Of a DNA stretch of 64,000 nt, positions 35,659 to 52,847 are shown in pieces. Numbering within the stretch: position 1 is the stretch's first letter; each line of letters begins with the position of its first letter. Under the pieces are notes generated by a model. It saw nothing but the letters and a program-made list of their open reading frames with translations, did not search any database and was not told where the DNA came from. Position numbers and translations under genes: made by a program. The stretch is from Neocallimastix lanati (nom. inval.) (taxonomy: Eukaryota > Neocallimastigomycota > Neocallimastigomycetes > Neocallimastigales > Neocallimastigaceae), in NCBI GenBank assembly GCA_016946835.1, contig JACVTC010000067.1, positions 357,501 to 421,500 of the forward strand, written 5' to 3'.

Positions 35659-36567
35659 ATGGTAGAGTCAATAAAAAAGAAAAAAAAGAGTTCAAAAAAA
35701 TATAAATCAAAAGAAAAAGTGGAAGAAGAAGAAACAATTGAAATTGATACAGAAATTTCAAATCCAAAAGATTTACAAAATATAGAAGACAATTCTTTAC
35801 TTCAAGATGTAGTTACAGACAGTAATAATAATGATAATAGTAAAAAGAAAAAAGGTAAAAAGAAAAAAGATGAAAATAAAAAAAAAAATAAAGATGTTGA
35901 AATTTTAAAGGAAAATGATAGAAATTTGAAATCCAGTAATAAAAAAAAGAGAAAACATTCGTTGCTAGAGGAATCTAAAGAAAAAAAAAATAAAGAAGGT
36001 CGAAATACTGGAAAAAATATAAAGAAAAGAAAGAAATTTATTTCAGAAGAAATAGTAGAAGATGAGAATGAGGATGAGGAAGTAGAAAATGAAATTGAAG
36101 AAAATGAGGAAAATGAAGAAAATGAAGAAAATGAAGAAAATGAAGAAAACGAAATTGAAGAAGATGAAGAGGTAAAAGTTAATAAATTAAGAAAAGTAAT
36201 TAAAAATATTAAAGCCTTGAATTCACAAAAAGAACTTGATGAATTCACAGATATCGGAAAAGAAGACGAAATGGACCTTGAAGATGATATTGATAATGAA
36301 AGTTCAATAGGGGAAGAAAATGAATTAGTAAGAGAAGGATTTAAAGTCAAAGATTGGGAAAATATGACCAATGAAGAATTTAATGAAAAGATAAAATCTT
36401 TACCAAGAAAGAAATTTAAAGTAGTATATACCAATTATTTATTATCATTAAAACCAGTATTATTTCAACTTTCAAGTCAATATCTATCCGATACAAATCA
36501 TCTCTTAGGTTTAGTACAGAAATATAAAAATTCTAAAACTTCACTGGCAACAAAATTTAACAAGTAA
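35659..36567 (+). CDS. Lys/Glu-rich protein of unknown function, single exon, 302 aa
   Basis: Not recognised. Residues 1-~130 are strongly basic with several nuclear-localisation-like runs (KKKGKKKKDENKKK, KKKRKHS, KKRKK). Residues ~130-215 are acidic, with tandem EENEENEENE repeats. Residues ~220-302 are of normal composition (FKVKDWENMTNEEFNEKIKS, FKVVYTNYLLSLKPVLFQLS) and are probably the only folded part. The arrangement suggests a nuclear or nucleolar protein. The stop is at 36565-36567. A spliced join to the following gene was tested and fails: the only plausible acceptor before 36744 gives a frame with an early stop. Confidence 0.75.
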   Translation: MVESIKKKKKSSKKYKSKEKVEEEETIEIDTEISNPKDLQNIEDNSLLQDVVTDSNNNDNSKKKKGKKKKDENKKKNKDVEILKENDRNLKSSNKKKRKHSLLEESKEKKNKEGRNTGKNIKKRKKFISEEIVEDENEDEEVENEIEENEENEENEENEENEENEIEEDEEVKVNKLRKVIKNIKALNSQKELDEFTDIGKEDEMDLEDDIDNESSIGEENELVREGFKVKDWENMTNEEFNEKIKSLPRKKFKVVYTNYLLSLKPVLFQLSSQYLSDTNHLLGLVQKYKNSKTSLATKFNK

Positions 36568-36743
36568 TTTTTTTTTTTTTTTTTTAAATATAATTATTAT
36601 TTTTTAATTAAAATTTTAAGATTTTATAAAATAAAAAATAAAAAATAAAATAAAATAAAATAAAATAAAATAAAAATGTGTCAAATATATATTAAATAAT
36701 ATAAATATTTATATTATTATAATTATAATTTTTATTATTAATA

Positions 36744-37525
36744 ATGATAAAAAGATTTTCAGCATGGCCTATACCACTTTCAGAACAAATGCCAATACCG
36801 TATAGAAGTTATGATATATTTACTTCAGAAGAAAATAATGTAATTATAGTATAATTATTATTATTATTATTTATATTATAAATATATTATATATATATTT
36901 CTATTTCTATTTAAATTATTACTAAAATTAATAATAAATAACGTATATGATAATTAAACACTAAACCCAACCAACCCAAAAACAACAATAAAAAATTCTT
37001 AAATATTTTTAAATTATATATATATAAATTAGAGAGATGAAGAGATTTTATATAAGAAAGTACTTGATAATGATATATATTTTTCTGATTTATTACAAGA
37101 AGAAACAAAAGCTTACATTAATGAATACTGGAAAAAAATTCATCATCAGGAAAGATATGAATATGAAGAATTAAAAAAATTTGAAGAAAAAGAGAAAGCT
37201 CAACAAAATAAAAATGTTAATGATAATACTATTATTATTAATGATGAGAATGAAAAAGGGGAAAACGACGAAAATAAATTTTCATTACTATCGGAAGAAA
37301 AAGTATCAATAATTCAAATCGCATGTTTAAATAAATTAAAAAAAGTAATAGATGATATGATTACTGAACAATCATTTATAATTCGTTATAGGTAACTATT
37401 TACTGGATATTAAATATAAATCATTTTATTATTCACATATATATACATATATATATATAAATGTATATATCTTTATATTACAAATATATATATAGTCATT
37501 ATTAATTCCTTATTTATTTTTTTAA

Positions 37526-37557
<32 letters not shown>

Positions 37558-38386
37558 TTATTACTATTATTATTTTAATTGATTTTAAATTATAAATATA
37601 CATATAAATATTTAGAAAAGGTTTACCTGATGTTATTGGTATAAATAATGCAGGTAATATTCTAGTTCATGCTTTAAATTCAGGAATACCACTTAGGTTA
37701 GTATAATATAATAGAATATAAAAATTCCATACAATAATACAATAATAATTATTATTATTTATATTTTTTTTTTGTTTTTAAAAAAAAAATAAATAAAATA
37801 AAATTTTAAATGAATAAAATTTAATAATATAAATAAATATTATGTATATATATACTTTTTTTTTTTTTTTTTATTTTTTTTTATTTTATTTTTCTTTAAT
37901 TTCTTTATTAGTATTATAAGAAGTACTTTTGATCGTATATCAGATTTAATTGAAGAAGATCGTGGTAATCATAACATATATAAGAAACTAGCAGAATTTT
38001 TAAAAGGATTAGAAAGAAAACAAGAAAAAGAAAAGCAAAATGTATTAAATAAAAATGCTAAAGCTAATAATAAAAAAAATCATGAAGATGATGATGATGA
38101 AGAGGATAGTGAAGAAGAAGATGAAGAAAAAAATGATGAAGAAGATGAAGATGATGAAGATGATATGGATAATGAAATTTCAAAACCTAGTGAAAAAGGA
38201 AAAGAGAATGATATTGGGAATGATATTGAGAATGAATGTCAGAATGATCTTAATGATCTTAAAGAATTAGCAGGAAAATATACCTTACTTAAATATGGAA
38301 ATTCATTAAAACAAATAAAAATTAAGAAAAAATTAATGGACAATATAAAAAACAAGAATGTATTAAATTTATATACTTTTAAATAA
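36744..38386 (+). CDS. Protein of unknown function with an acidic C-terminal region, 4 exons, 336 aa
   Basis: Exons 36744-36839, 37033-37391, 37616-37696, 37912-38386; GT..AG, frame kept, TAA stop. The start ATG (MIKRFSAWPIPLSEQMPIPY) lies 176 bp after the previous gene's stop. The central part is alpha-helical in character and charged (ILYKKVLDNDIYFSDLLQEE, INEYWKKIHHQERYEYEELK). It leads into a conserved-looking block spread over two short exons (RKGLPDVIGINNAGNILVHA, RSTFDRISDLIEED). Residues ~245-290 are nearly all Asp/Glu with some Lys. The C-terminus (KYTLLKYGNSLKQIKIKKKL) is basic. I do not recognise a domain; a nuclear role is a guess from the charge pattern and from the similar neighbour. 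Confidence 0.75.
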
Positions 38387-38643
38387 ATCAATTCAATAAT
38401 TTATTAATAATTTAAGGGCGGGATCATCTATTATTTAAACTATTATTAAATAATTTAATAATAATATTAAGTATTTTCATATCTTAATATATTTATTTAT
38501 TTATTTATTTTTAATTTATTTATTTATTATTAATAATATTATTATTTCTCATTTTATTTTATTTATCTTTCAACTTATATTTCGTTAATGAATTTCTTAA
38601 TATATATAATTAGAAGTTACATTTATGAATATTTTATATATAA

Positions 38644-38681
<38 letters not shown>

Positions 38682-39623
38682 AATAATATCAAATTAAATA
38701 AAAGTGTATTATATCCTATAAAAATAAAATAAAATAATACAGTGTTGTAGCATTATTTGTTAGTATTTTTGTAAATAAAGAATTTTAATATTTAAAAAAT
38801 TTAATTGAGTTAATTTTTTCTACAATAAAAAAAAAAAAAAAAAGAAAAAAAAAAGGAAAAAAAAATTTTTTTTTTTTTTTTTTTTTTAAAATTATAAATG
38901 TTGATTGAATTGTAGAAAAAAAAATAAAAAGTGTGATACTGCGCATAATAATATATATTATAAAAAAAAAAAAAAAACCAGAAAAAAACTCTTTGTACGT
39001 TTATCCATATTAAAATATGAATAATTTAAAATAAAAATAGTAGTTAATGTTAAATGAGTTGAGTGTTTTCTCATTATAATGTAAATGTAAAGTTTTTTGT
39101 ATTATTTAAAGAGGATTACTAGAATAACTAGAAATAAATAAATAAATAAATAGAAAAAAAAAATTTTTTTTTTTTAATATTAACTTTTAAAAAATAAATT
39201 TAAAAGTTTATCAAATATAAAGTTGTAAAATATTTGAAAAATTATTTAATAAATAAATTAAATTAATAATAAACCATAAACAAATTAAAAAAAAAAAAAA
39301 AAAAAAAAAAGAAAAAAAAGAACCAAAGTTTAATAGTTTTATTCGAAAAACAAATTTTACTGAAAGAATTAAACATAATTATTCAATAGTATAATTTACA
39401 TAAATATAATTTTTTTATTTTTAAAAAAATATGAAAAATCAATAATAACAATAGTAATAATAAATAAAAAAAAAAAAAAAAAAAAAAAGAAGTAGATATA
39501 ATTAGATTTTTCTTTTTAATAAAACAAATATATTTAATCTTAAATTAGTTAAAAAAAAAAATTACATGTTTATATTAAAATTAAATATATTAATAAATTA
39601 ATATATTTAAATTATTTATAAAA
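38387..39623. other. AT-rich intergenic DNA
   Basis: Homopolymer runs and AAT repeats; no gene recognised. It should contain the terminator of the upstream gene and the promoter of the EF-hand gene. Confidence 0.5.
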
Positions 39624-41044
39624 ATGCCACCAAAAGCAAGTAAAAAACCAAGTAGTGGTGGGAGTAAGAAGAGTGATGTTCCAAAAACAAAAGGTAAAGG
39701 CGGTAAAGGTAAAGGTAAAGGTAAAGGAAAAGGAAAAGGAAAGAAGAAGTCAGCCTCTAAAAAGGCAGAAATTCCTGAAACTGATGTTGTTAAAGTACCA
39801 GAAATTACTTATTTTGAAGAATTAATAAATACTGGTAACCCAGAAACAATTAAAAAAGCAAAAAGAATAAAAGAAGGTAAAAAAAATATTAAAATAATAA
39901 TATATATATAATAGACTCTGTTATAATTATATATATATATTTTATTTAATATATTAAATAATATTTTGAATGCTACAAATTGTCTAAATATATATGCTAT
40001 ATTTTAATAGTTTTTACTCTTTTTTTTTTTTTTTTTTTTTTAATTATTATTTTAGTATAGAAAGATGTATTATTTTTATAGAATTAATTAATATATAATT
40101 ATATATTCAAACTAGATATATTCATATAATTGATATAATTAAAACTTTTATCTTTTTATCAATTATATATATATATATATATTAAAATTTAGCATTTAGT
40201 TTATTTGACCCTTCTCAAAATGAAACATGTGATGGTACTAAATAATAATAATTTATAATAAAGAAATAAAAGAATTCTTTTATTAATTCAATGTTTTTTA
40301 TTTTTATTTTTATTTTATGATTGTTAATAATTTATAATTACTGCTATAAATTAAAGAGAGAGAAGTAGGAACTATAATAAGATCACTAGGTATATATCCT
40401 AATGAAGCAAAATTACAAGAATTAATAACAGAGGTTAATATATAGTAAATATATATATTATGTGTATATATATATATATAAGTATATTATTATTATATTT
40501 TAATGAAACAATAATTATTAATATATATATATATATTAATATAAAAATGAACCAATTCATATACATTTAATAGATGAAAGATGAAAGTCAACCAGGTATT
40601 ATTAATTTCAATAAATTTTTGAAAGCAATATTTAAAATATATCAATTTCAATATATTCCAGCAGATGATAATAAACTATGGAGAGTTTTTCAAGTAATAC
40701 TTAGATTTATATTAAAAAAAAAAAATTAATAAAATAAAAAAAGATATATATATACATATATAATTTATGTTAATTAATTCTTCTAATAATTAAAAAAAAA
40801 AATCTTTTTTTTTTTTTTTTCTACTTATTTAGGTTCTTGATCCTGAAAATAAAGGTTTCTTAACAAAAGAGGAACTTTTAAATTTCCTTACATCTGATGG
40901 GGAACCATTTAATGAAGAAGGTATATTATTTTTAAAATTTACTATTGTCTATTGTATGATATATTTATTATAATATATATACAAATTATTTATTAATAAA
41001 AGATTTATTTTTGAATAAATGATTTCAATTTGAATAACATAACT

Positions 41045-41093
<49 letters not shown>

Positions 41094-41400
41094 CTGTATA
41101 AAATAATTAAATATTAAAAAAATTTTATGATATTAAATTAGAATTAGAATCAATTAAAACTTCATATGTAAATGAAGAAGACCAATTTATATATTCAGGT
41201 ATTTTATATATATACATATGTATATTATAAATTGATTGATATATATTCAAAATTTAATTATGTAATAATTAACTTTTTATTATTATTATTATTATTTCTT
41301 CGCTTCAATAAAAAAAAAAAAAAAAAAAAAAAAAAAATAAAATAAAATAAAAGAATATATTAAAGATATATCAAAACTAAGAAAAAAGTTTTATCTATAA
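39624..41400 (+). CDS. EF-hand protein resembling EFCAB2/DRC8, 7 exons, 227 aa
   Basis: Exons 39624-39876, 40193-40234, 40357-40433, 40574-40693, 40833-40920, 41142-41198, 41354-41400; all phases agree and the stop is TAA. The N-terminus (1-~55) is basic, with KGKGKGKGKGKGKKK repeats. A calmodulin-like region follows: KRIKEAFSLFDPSQNETCDE (EF-hand 1), REVGTIIRSLG, a middle hand around PGIINFNKFLKAIF, then WRVFQVLDPENKGFLTKEEL (a canonical DPENKGFLTKEE calcium loop) and FLTSDGEPFNEEELESI. The order and wording match animal EFCAB2, the dynein regulatory complex subunit 8 of motile cilia (REIGTIIRSLG; VLDSAKRGFLTKDEL; EEGEPFSQEE). Known D. discoideum relatives have no cilia, so the role here must differ or be a remnant. 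Only the loop in VLDPENKGFLT looks fully calcium-competent. Confidence 0.87.
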
Positions 41401-42748
41401 ATTATTTATACGAAATGTAATTTATATAGAATATAAATAACACTTTACAAGTGTTGTAAATTAATATAAAATATATATACTTTTATTATAAAAAATTAAA
41501 CATATAAATATCTATAGAAAACAATTTAATTATTTAATTATTTCCTTTATATTGATCATAATTAATTAAAAAATAATTAAAATACAAAAAAGTTAATAAT
41601 TTTATAGTACAGATTTATTAAATACTCCTATTATACGAACTTTTAAAAAAAATATTTTTATTATTATTATCTTAATTCAAATATAAATAATATTAGAAAT
41701 TATAATAAAAATTGCTCAAAAATGTTATCTGTATTCTTTTCTATATAAATAAATGAATTATTCTATTAAATATAAAAATAACAAATAATAATACAAAGAG
41801 TATTTATTAATAAATAATAATAATACAAAGAGTATTTATTAATAAATAATAATAATACAAAGAGTATTTATTAATAAATAATAATAATACGAAGAGTATT
41901 TATTAATAAATAATAACATAAAGTGTATTTATTAATAATAAATAATAAATAATAAATAATAAATAATAATACAAATAATAAATAACAATAAACTCTTAAT
42001 TATTATCAATGTAGATTAATTTTTTTCTTCGATAAATCTGTAATAATAAATAAATAAAATATGTTTTTTAGAATCTTTAAATAATATTTCTCCCTTTTTT
42101 TTGACTTTTCTTTTTTATTATAATTCATTATAATTATATTTAAATTATTATCATTATTTTTTTATTTTATTATCATTATATTTTATTATTATTATTATTA
42201 TTATTATTTTTTTAAATATATATATATATATATTTTAATTTGATTTGATTTTATATTATATTATCATAAGGTTCTCTAAGAAAAAGCATATAAATATATA
42301 AATTAATTTAAAAAGTATATTTTTTTTGAAATTTTATGGAAATGAATACTAATATTATTAGAAAGGATTATTAAATTAACTTTGTATAATGATTAACCAT
42401 TAAAATTGGGTAAATTTCATAAATTTATTACTAACCTTAGTTATATTGTAGATTCATTTTATGTCTCATCCTTTTTAAATCTTAATATATGAAGATAAAA
42501 GCATATATACAATAAAAATAAATGTAAAAGAATAAAAGAGAGGTATTAATCAATAATATTAATAATTTAATTTTTTTTTTATTTTCATATCTGTATTAAC
42601 ATTATTTATTTATAAAAAAAAAAAAGAAAAGAAAATAGGAAAAAAAAAAAAAAAAAAAAAAGAAATTAAAAAAAAAAAAAATTTTAAAAAAAGTGGAAAA
42701 AATATCTTTTAATAAATATAAATTAATTAAAATCATATTATTAATTAT

Positions 42749-42791
<43 letters not shown>

Positions 42792-43422
42792 AGTAGGATT
42801 AAATTTTATGAGAATTTTAAATTAATTTTTTTTTTAAACTTTTTTATTATTGATAAATCATTATTTAAACTATTTTATTAATTAATCTATTTAATTAATA
42901 TATAAATTAAAAAAAAAGCCAAGTAGATTATAAAAATTTTCATATTTTTTCTTTACTTCAAAAATATAAAAATATAGGCTACAAACGAAGATTATAAATT
43001 TAAGTAAAATATAAAGAAATAATTATATATAAATAAAATAATAGAAATATTTTATTTAATTATATTATTTTTTTTTATATTACCGAAATATTATTAAAAA
43101 TAATTATTTATATTGGGTAATATATCAAATATTAATTATATAATTATGTAATGATAATAAAAATAAATATTTTTTTTTTTTTTTATTTTTTAAATTATAA
43201 ATAATAAATATTAATTCAACGTAATCAATAATTATTAAAATAAAATTATTTAAAATAACTTAATATAAACAAAAATTAAAATTAATACTTAAATATATAC
43301 ATATTATATATAAAAATTAAAAGAGAAAATTTAAGAATAAAAGATTTACAAAAAAAAAAAAAAATAACATTTTAATAAAAAAAATAAAATAAAAATTAAA
43401 AATTAGAAATTAATACACCAGA
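41401..43422. other. AT-rich intergenic DNA
   Basis: No gene recognised. Contains a 32-bp tandem repeat (listed) and many homopolymer tracts. The 62-codon open frame at 42693-42881 is mainly a translated poly(T) and is not called. Confidence 0.5.
41793..41935. repeat. 32-bp tandem repeat, four units plus a degenerate fifth
   Basis: The core acaaagagtatttattaa recurs at 41793, 41825, 41857 and 41889 (the last with one substitution) with an exact 32-bp period. A shorter diverged unit follows at ~41916. Confidence 0.9.
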
Positions 43423-44344
43423 ATGATTAATTGGAGTTCAATTCAACTTACAATTGATGACCATATTAATATTTTGTTGGATAGATTAAAAAAGGAAGAT
43501 TTTCTTGATGGTTTTATTGTTCCAAAAATAAAAGATTACTTTATTTATATTTTTTCATTTTTTGCTTTCTTTTCAATTGTATATCTCTCATTAGACACAA
43601 TTTTCAAAAAAATCTGGAAGAATAAACATTATCTTAAATTAAGTAATTATGGAAGAGCTGATTGGAATTCAAGAATTGTTGCCTTTACTCATGCCATTAT
43701 TATTTCACCATTTTGTGTTTCATTAGTTTGTAAATATGGTTTTCCATGGAATAAAACTGAAAATGATTATAATGAACAAGAAATTGATTTATATTATAAA
43801 GCTATATCAATCTCTCTTGGGTAATTTTAATTTTAATATATTTTAATATATTTTAAATAAATAACTAAATAACTAAATAACTAAATAACTAAATAAAAAA
43901 TAAAAATAAAATATCTTTTTTTTATTTAATATATAATCCATAATTTTGTTTTAACTATATGACATATATATAAATATATTTAAAATAAAAATAATAAAAA
44001 ATTTTTTGAAAAATATATTTATAATTTTTTTTAATATATATGTAAAAACTTGAAATTTATATTTAGATATTTCTTGTGGGATATCTTTTACAGTATAAGT
44101 GATTATAAGAAAGGAGGAATTGGTTTTATTATTCATGGAATTTGTGCCTTTATAATTTATATATTTACATTTGTAAGTCACAGTAATAAATATATAATAA
44201 TATAAAACTACTAGTATAATTTTTTAATATTTTAATTTTTATTAATCTATTAAATTTTAATAAAATTGTATACATATAAACAAAAAGAAAAACCACGTTC
44301 TCGGTCATTATTCTATGATATATTTAAATTATGAAATTAGTGTA

Positions 44345-44421
<77 letters not shown>

Positions 44422-44661
44422 AAAATATATATTTATATATATATTTTCAAAAACAATAAAATCTAAAAATTTTCTAATTAAACTATTTTTGCTTATTATA
44501 TAAAAATAAATAGACTATCTTTTTAAACATTTACTGGACCTTAGATAAATTAGAGTTAAGTGGATCTGCTCTACAAATGGTTGTTGCTGTTCTTTTAATG
44601 ATTACTTTCTTTTCAGTTAGAGTTGCCTTTGGAACTATTACTCTTTCAAGACTATTATGTA

Positions 44662-44697
<36 letters not shown>

Positions 44698-45116
44698 AAT
44701 TAGTTTGTAAAAAAATTTTTTTTACTAATATTATAATTTTTTTTTTTTAAATTATGATATAAAAAGATGATATCATTTTCCAGCGTAGAGTTTGTTCAGT
44801 TTATCTTTGTTTATATTTCTTTATCAATATTTTAGTTATGCAAGCCTTAAACTTTTACTGGTTCTATATAATGATTCAATGTAAATTTAATTATTTTAAT
44901 ATTTATAATGATTTAAATTAAAATTGTTAATTATAATCGTCTTTATATATATATATATATTTATTATCTTATTAATATATATGTTTTTTTATTATTATTA
45001 TAAAATTTTTAGCTGTAACAAAGGATTCTGACACTCCAAGTGAACCAAAGAAAGATATACCAATCAAGCCAAGACAAGCTTCAAAAGGAAAAAAATCAAC
45101 TAAAAAGACAAATTAA
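43423..45116 (+). CDS. TLC-domain multipass membrane protein (TMEM56/TLCD4-like), 6 exons, 306 aa
   Basis: Exons 43423-43820, 44067-44172, 44288-44341, 44514-44658, 44767-44880, 45013-45116; in frame throughout, TAA stop. The N-terminal segment is followed by a first membrane helix (YFIYIFSFFAFFSIVYLSL). The TLC-type entry ADWNSRIVAFTHAIIISPFC follows, matching the WxSR(I/V)xxxxHA pattern. Further helices come from GFIIHGICAFIIYIFTF, HVLGHYSMIYLNYEIS, ALQMVVAVLLMITFFSVRVAF and SVYLCLYFFINILVMQALNFYWFYIMI. The tail is short, basic and Pro/Lys-rich (KPRQASKGKKSTKKTN), likely cytosolic. Proteins with this domain handle or sense lipids in ER or plasma membranes; some are ceramide synthases. The ceramide-synthase catalytic His-His pair was not seen, so the TMEM56/TLCD branch is preferred. 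Confidence 0.82.
44347..44420. repeat. ~74-nt poly(T) tract in intron 3 of the TLC-domain gene
   Basis: Uninterrupted T-run just downstream of the donor site. Confidence 0.9.
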
Positions 45117-49064
<3,948 letters not shown>

Positions 49065-49531
49065 ATTATTAAATTGATAAAATAATTAATAATCAATAAT
49101 TATATATTAAAATATATTTTTATAAATATATTTTTGTTAATTTTTTTTTTTATAAAACAATTTTTCTTTAATAAATTAAATATAAACATAGATATATATA
49201 TTATTCTTTTTATTATTATTATTATAATTATTATATTTTATTTCTATATTTATTTTTTTATTAATAATTATAATATTTAAATTAAAAAATATATATTTAA
49301 AAAGTTTTTTTTTTTTTCTTTTTTAAAAAAAATTAATTTTTATTAGAATAATTATTTAAAAAATCAGTTAAAATATTTAAACATTTAAAAAAAAAATTTT
49401 TTCTTCTAAAAAATATAAAATAAAAAATAAAAAATAAAAAACAAATAATAAATATAAAGGTTTATAAATTGTAATTTGTTTTTAATTTTTTTTTTACTAT
49501 TTTAAAATATTAAAAATATTCTATTTTAAAC

Positions 49532-49591
<60 letters not shown>

Positions 49592-50819
49592 ATTAAAAGC
49601 TAAATAAATAAATAAAATAAAATAAAATAAAATATAAATTGGACATTAATATATAATAGACACTTATATAATATGAAATATATATATATATATATATTAT
49701 AGAAAAGTTCACTTCTTTTTTTGTATTATTTTTGTTTTAATAAATAAATAAAATAATCATAATAATAAATATGTATATGATTATATATTTACTAAAAAAA
49801 AAGAATTAAAATAAAAACTAATATTAATAAATATTTATGGAGAATCAACTTATATTTATATATATTTAGTAATTTGAAAATATTAATGTTTATATAGAAA
49901 TATTAACATTTTTCATCTCATTTGTCAACTAATTAAATAATTTATATAGGTTATTGTAAAATATCTTATTTAACTTTTAGTTATTAGTAATTCTTTTATA
50001 TATATATATATTTTTTTTATTTTTAATTCCTAATTTTTAAATATTAAATAAACTAAAACATTTATATCAAGTAATTTATTAAAATATATTTTATTTAATA
50101 TATATTATTAAATATATATTATTTAATATATGGTTTTTTTAGTTATATTATTATAATATGGCTTGATACCTCTCGTGATATTTTATAACATGTATTTATA
50201 ATATTTTTAAGTAATATTAATGGTTATCTATCTATTTAATATATTTTTATATATAATATGAGGCTTGTGTAAAATGATTACTAATGAGTAAAAGTGGTAA
50301 AGCTATTTCAAAAAAAAAAATTTTTTTTTGTTGTCCTAAAAAAAAAAATAAAAAATAAAAATTTAATTAAATTTTTTCAATTTCTTATTTAAATGGAAAA
50401 ACATATTCTATTTTCTTTTTTTTTTTCAATTTTATAGTCAATCGTTTAATAATATATATTTTTTAAAAATTGTAATTTTAATAATTTAATATTACATTAA
50501 TTTATTGATTAATAAATATAAATATATATATATATATAAAAGAAACATATATATATATATTTGAAATTAGCTAAATTATTTTTTAATTATTTATATTGAA
50601 ATTAATATATATAAAATAAAATAAAAATAAAATTTATTTTCCTTCTTTTATAATTTGAAAGCTTAATTTAAAAGTATACTTTATTTCCAATATATTTTAA
50701 ATAGTATTATTTATATTATTAAACAAAAATAAATGTACAAATATTTTAATTTATTTTTACTAATTATAATATTTTTACAAATATATTATTTATTAAGATT
50801 TGAGATATTTACTAGAAAA
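49065..50819. other. AT-rich intergenic DNA
   Basis: No gene recognised. Has a ~54-nt poly(T) near 49534-49587. The ATG at 50733 lies in frame with the next gene but would add a hydrophobic leader untypical of that family, so it is treated as non-coding. Confidence 0.5.
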
Positions 50820-51338
50820 ATGGCAGCTCAACTAACTAGAAATTTTATCGAAGCTTTATATAGAAATGAATATCAAGATTTTGAAAATCCTGTTGTTCAA
50901 GTTTTAAATGTTAAAACTACTAAATCAAATACGCATAGGTAACGATAATATTCCAAAACTGTAATAATCTATATAAATATACATAAAAATTAAAATATAA
51001 AAATAAATTAATTGTCAAATGATTAATATGAATATAATAATATGAATATAATTATAATTAATAGAGTTATCATTTCTGATGGTATATACTTTATGCAAAG
51101 TAAGTTTTTTTTTTTTTTTAAAATATATTTAAATTTGTTTAAATAGTTCAATGTATTAATTCTTATTTCTAATATATATATGTATATATATTTATAAATA
51201 GCTTTAATGTCTTCTCAACTTTTAGAACAATCAAGTAGAATTAAAAAGAATACTTTAATCAAGATTAAAAAATGTATATCTAATAGAATTCAAAACAATA
51301 GGTAAATATTTATAAATATTTTATTATTATTATCATTA

Positions 51339-51371
<33 letters not shown>

Positions 51372-51739
51372 ATATTTTATTTAGAATTTATTTATATTAA
51401 TTATTAAATTATATAAATATATATAAAAGTGTTGTTTCAATTTTTGGTATTTTATTAGATTTCGACGTTTTACCATATGAAAACTTAGATAAGATTGGTA
51501 ACCCAAAAAATATTCAAGAAGTTATTCCACCAAGTACAGTTAATGGTTATTCATCAAATAATCCAATCAGCAATAATAATAACAATACCGTTAATAATAA
51601 TAACAACAATAGTAATAACGTTAAAAATAATAACTTCAACAATAAAAACAATAATAATGGTAATAACATGAATAATAACCCTAATGTTAATATTTTTCCA
51701 ATTAAAAGTTTAAGTCCATATCAAAACCGGTAAATTACA

Positions 51740-51807
<68 letters not shown>

Positions 51808-52810
51808 GTGTAATAATATAAATGTTGAATATTTTTTATTAATAAATAAATTATTAAATAATAATATTTATTTATTTATTTATTTAATATAAAAAGTTGG
51901 ACTATTCGTGCCAAAGCCATCAATAAAAGTCCAATAAAGCAATGGAGTAATGCTCGTGGAACTGGAAAACTTTTTTCAGTTATTTTAATGGATGATTCAG
52001 TAATATATCATTTTTATTATTATAAACAAAATTATTATTCATTTCATACATTAAATCATAAATAATATTTATTAAAACTAATATTTTTTTATATAATAAA
52101 TCAATAGAGTGAAATTAAGGTTACTGCTTTTAATGAAGCTTGTGATAGGTTCCATGAAATTATTCAAGAAGGACAAGTAATTATTATTATTATCGTTTTA
52201 AATATGAAAATAAAAAACTGTTTAATAGATATATTAATTAAAATAAATAATAAATTAATAATAATATATTTTTTTTTTAATCCAAAGATGTACTACATTT
52301 CAGGTGGTTCTATTAGACTTGCTAATAAAAGATTCAATAGTTGTAATAATGAATATGAAATGACGCTTGATCAAAATTCAAATGTTACATTAGTAATTAT
52401 CATTTCAAAATATTTAAATTTAAATATTTTTTTTGTTAAAAAAATTTTTTTTTAATAAAATTAATATATTATTATTATTATTATTATTAATTTGTTTTTA
52501 TTTTTAAAATAAATAGTGTAATGATAATTCTGATGAACCAAAAATTCATTATTCCTTCATTCCACTTGATCAATTAATGAATATTGAAAAAGATTCAATC
52601 ATTGGTAAACATAAATACTTTTATTTTCATAATATAATCATAATTTAAAATTAAAATAATATTGATGATATTCATAGTAATAACAATAATTATATGACTA
52701 TTATTATTATAATTCAATTTTTTAATTATTTATAATAAAGATGTTATTGGTGTTGTCGATCAAGTAGGAGATATTGTTCAATTAATTTCAAAAACAACCA
52801 ATAAACCAGT

Positions 52811-52847
<37 letters not shown>

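Noticed and set aside
35802-36434. Ser/Phe-rich 210-codon ORF on the minus strand
   Set aside because: Antisense shadow of the Lys/Glu-rich gene.
36568-36743. Intron joining the Lys/Glu-rich gene to the next gene
   Set aside because: Splicing from the possible donor at the stop codon to the only acceptor (ttttcag before 36763) gives a frame that hits TAG within 15 codons. An in-frame ATG at 36744 explains the second gene better.
50733-50819. Upstream in-frame ATG extending RPA70 by 29 residues
   Set aside because: The extension is hydrophobic (FLLIIIFLQIYYLL), absent from the family, and would put a membrane segment on a nuclear protein. The ATG at 50820 has the usual A-rich context and the family start.
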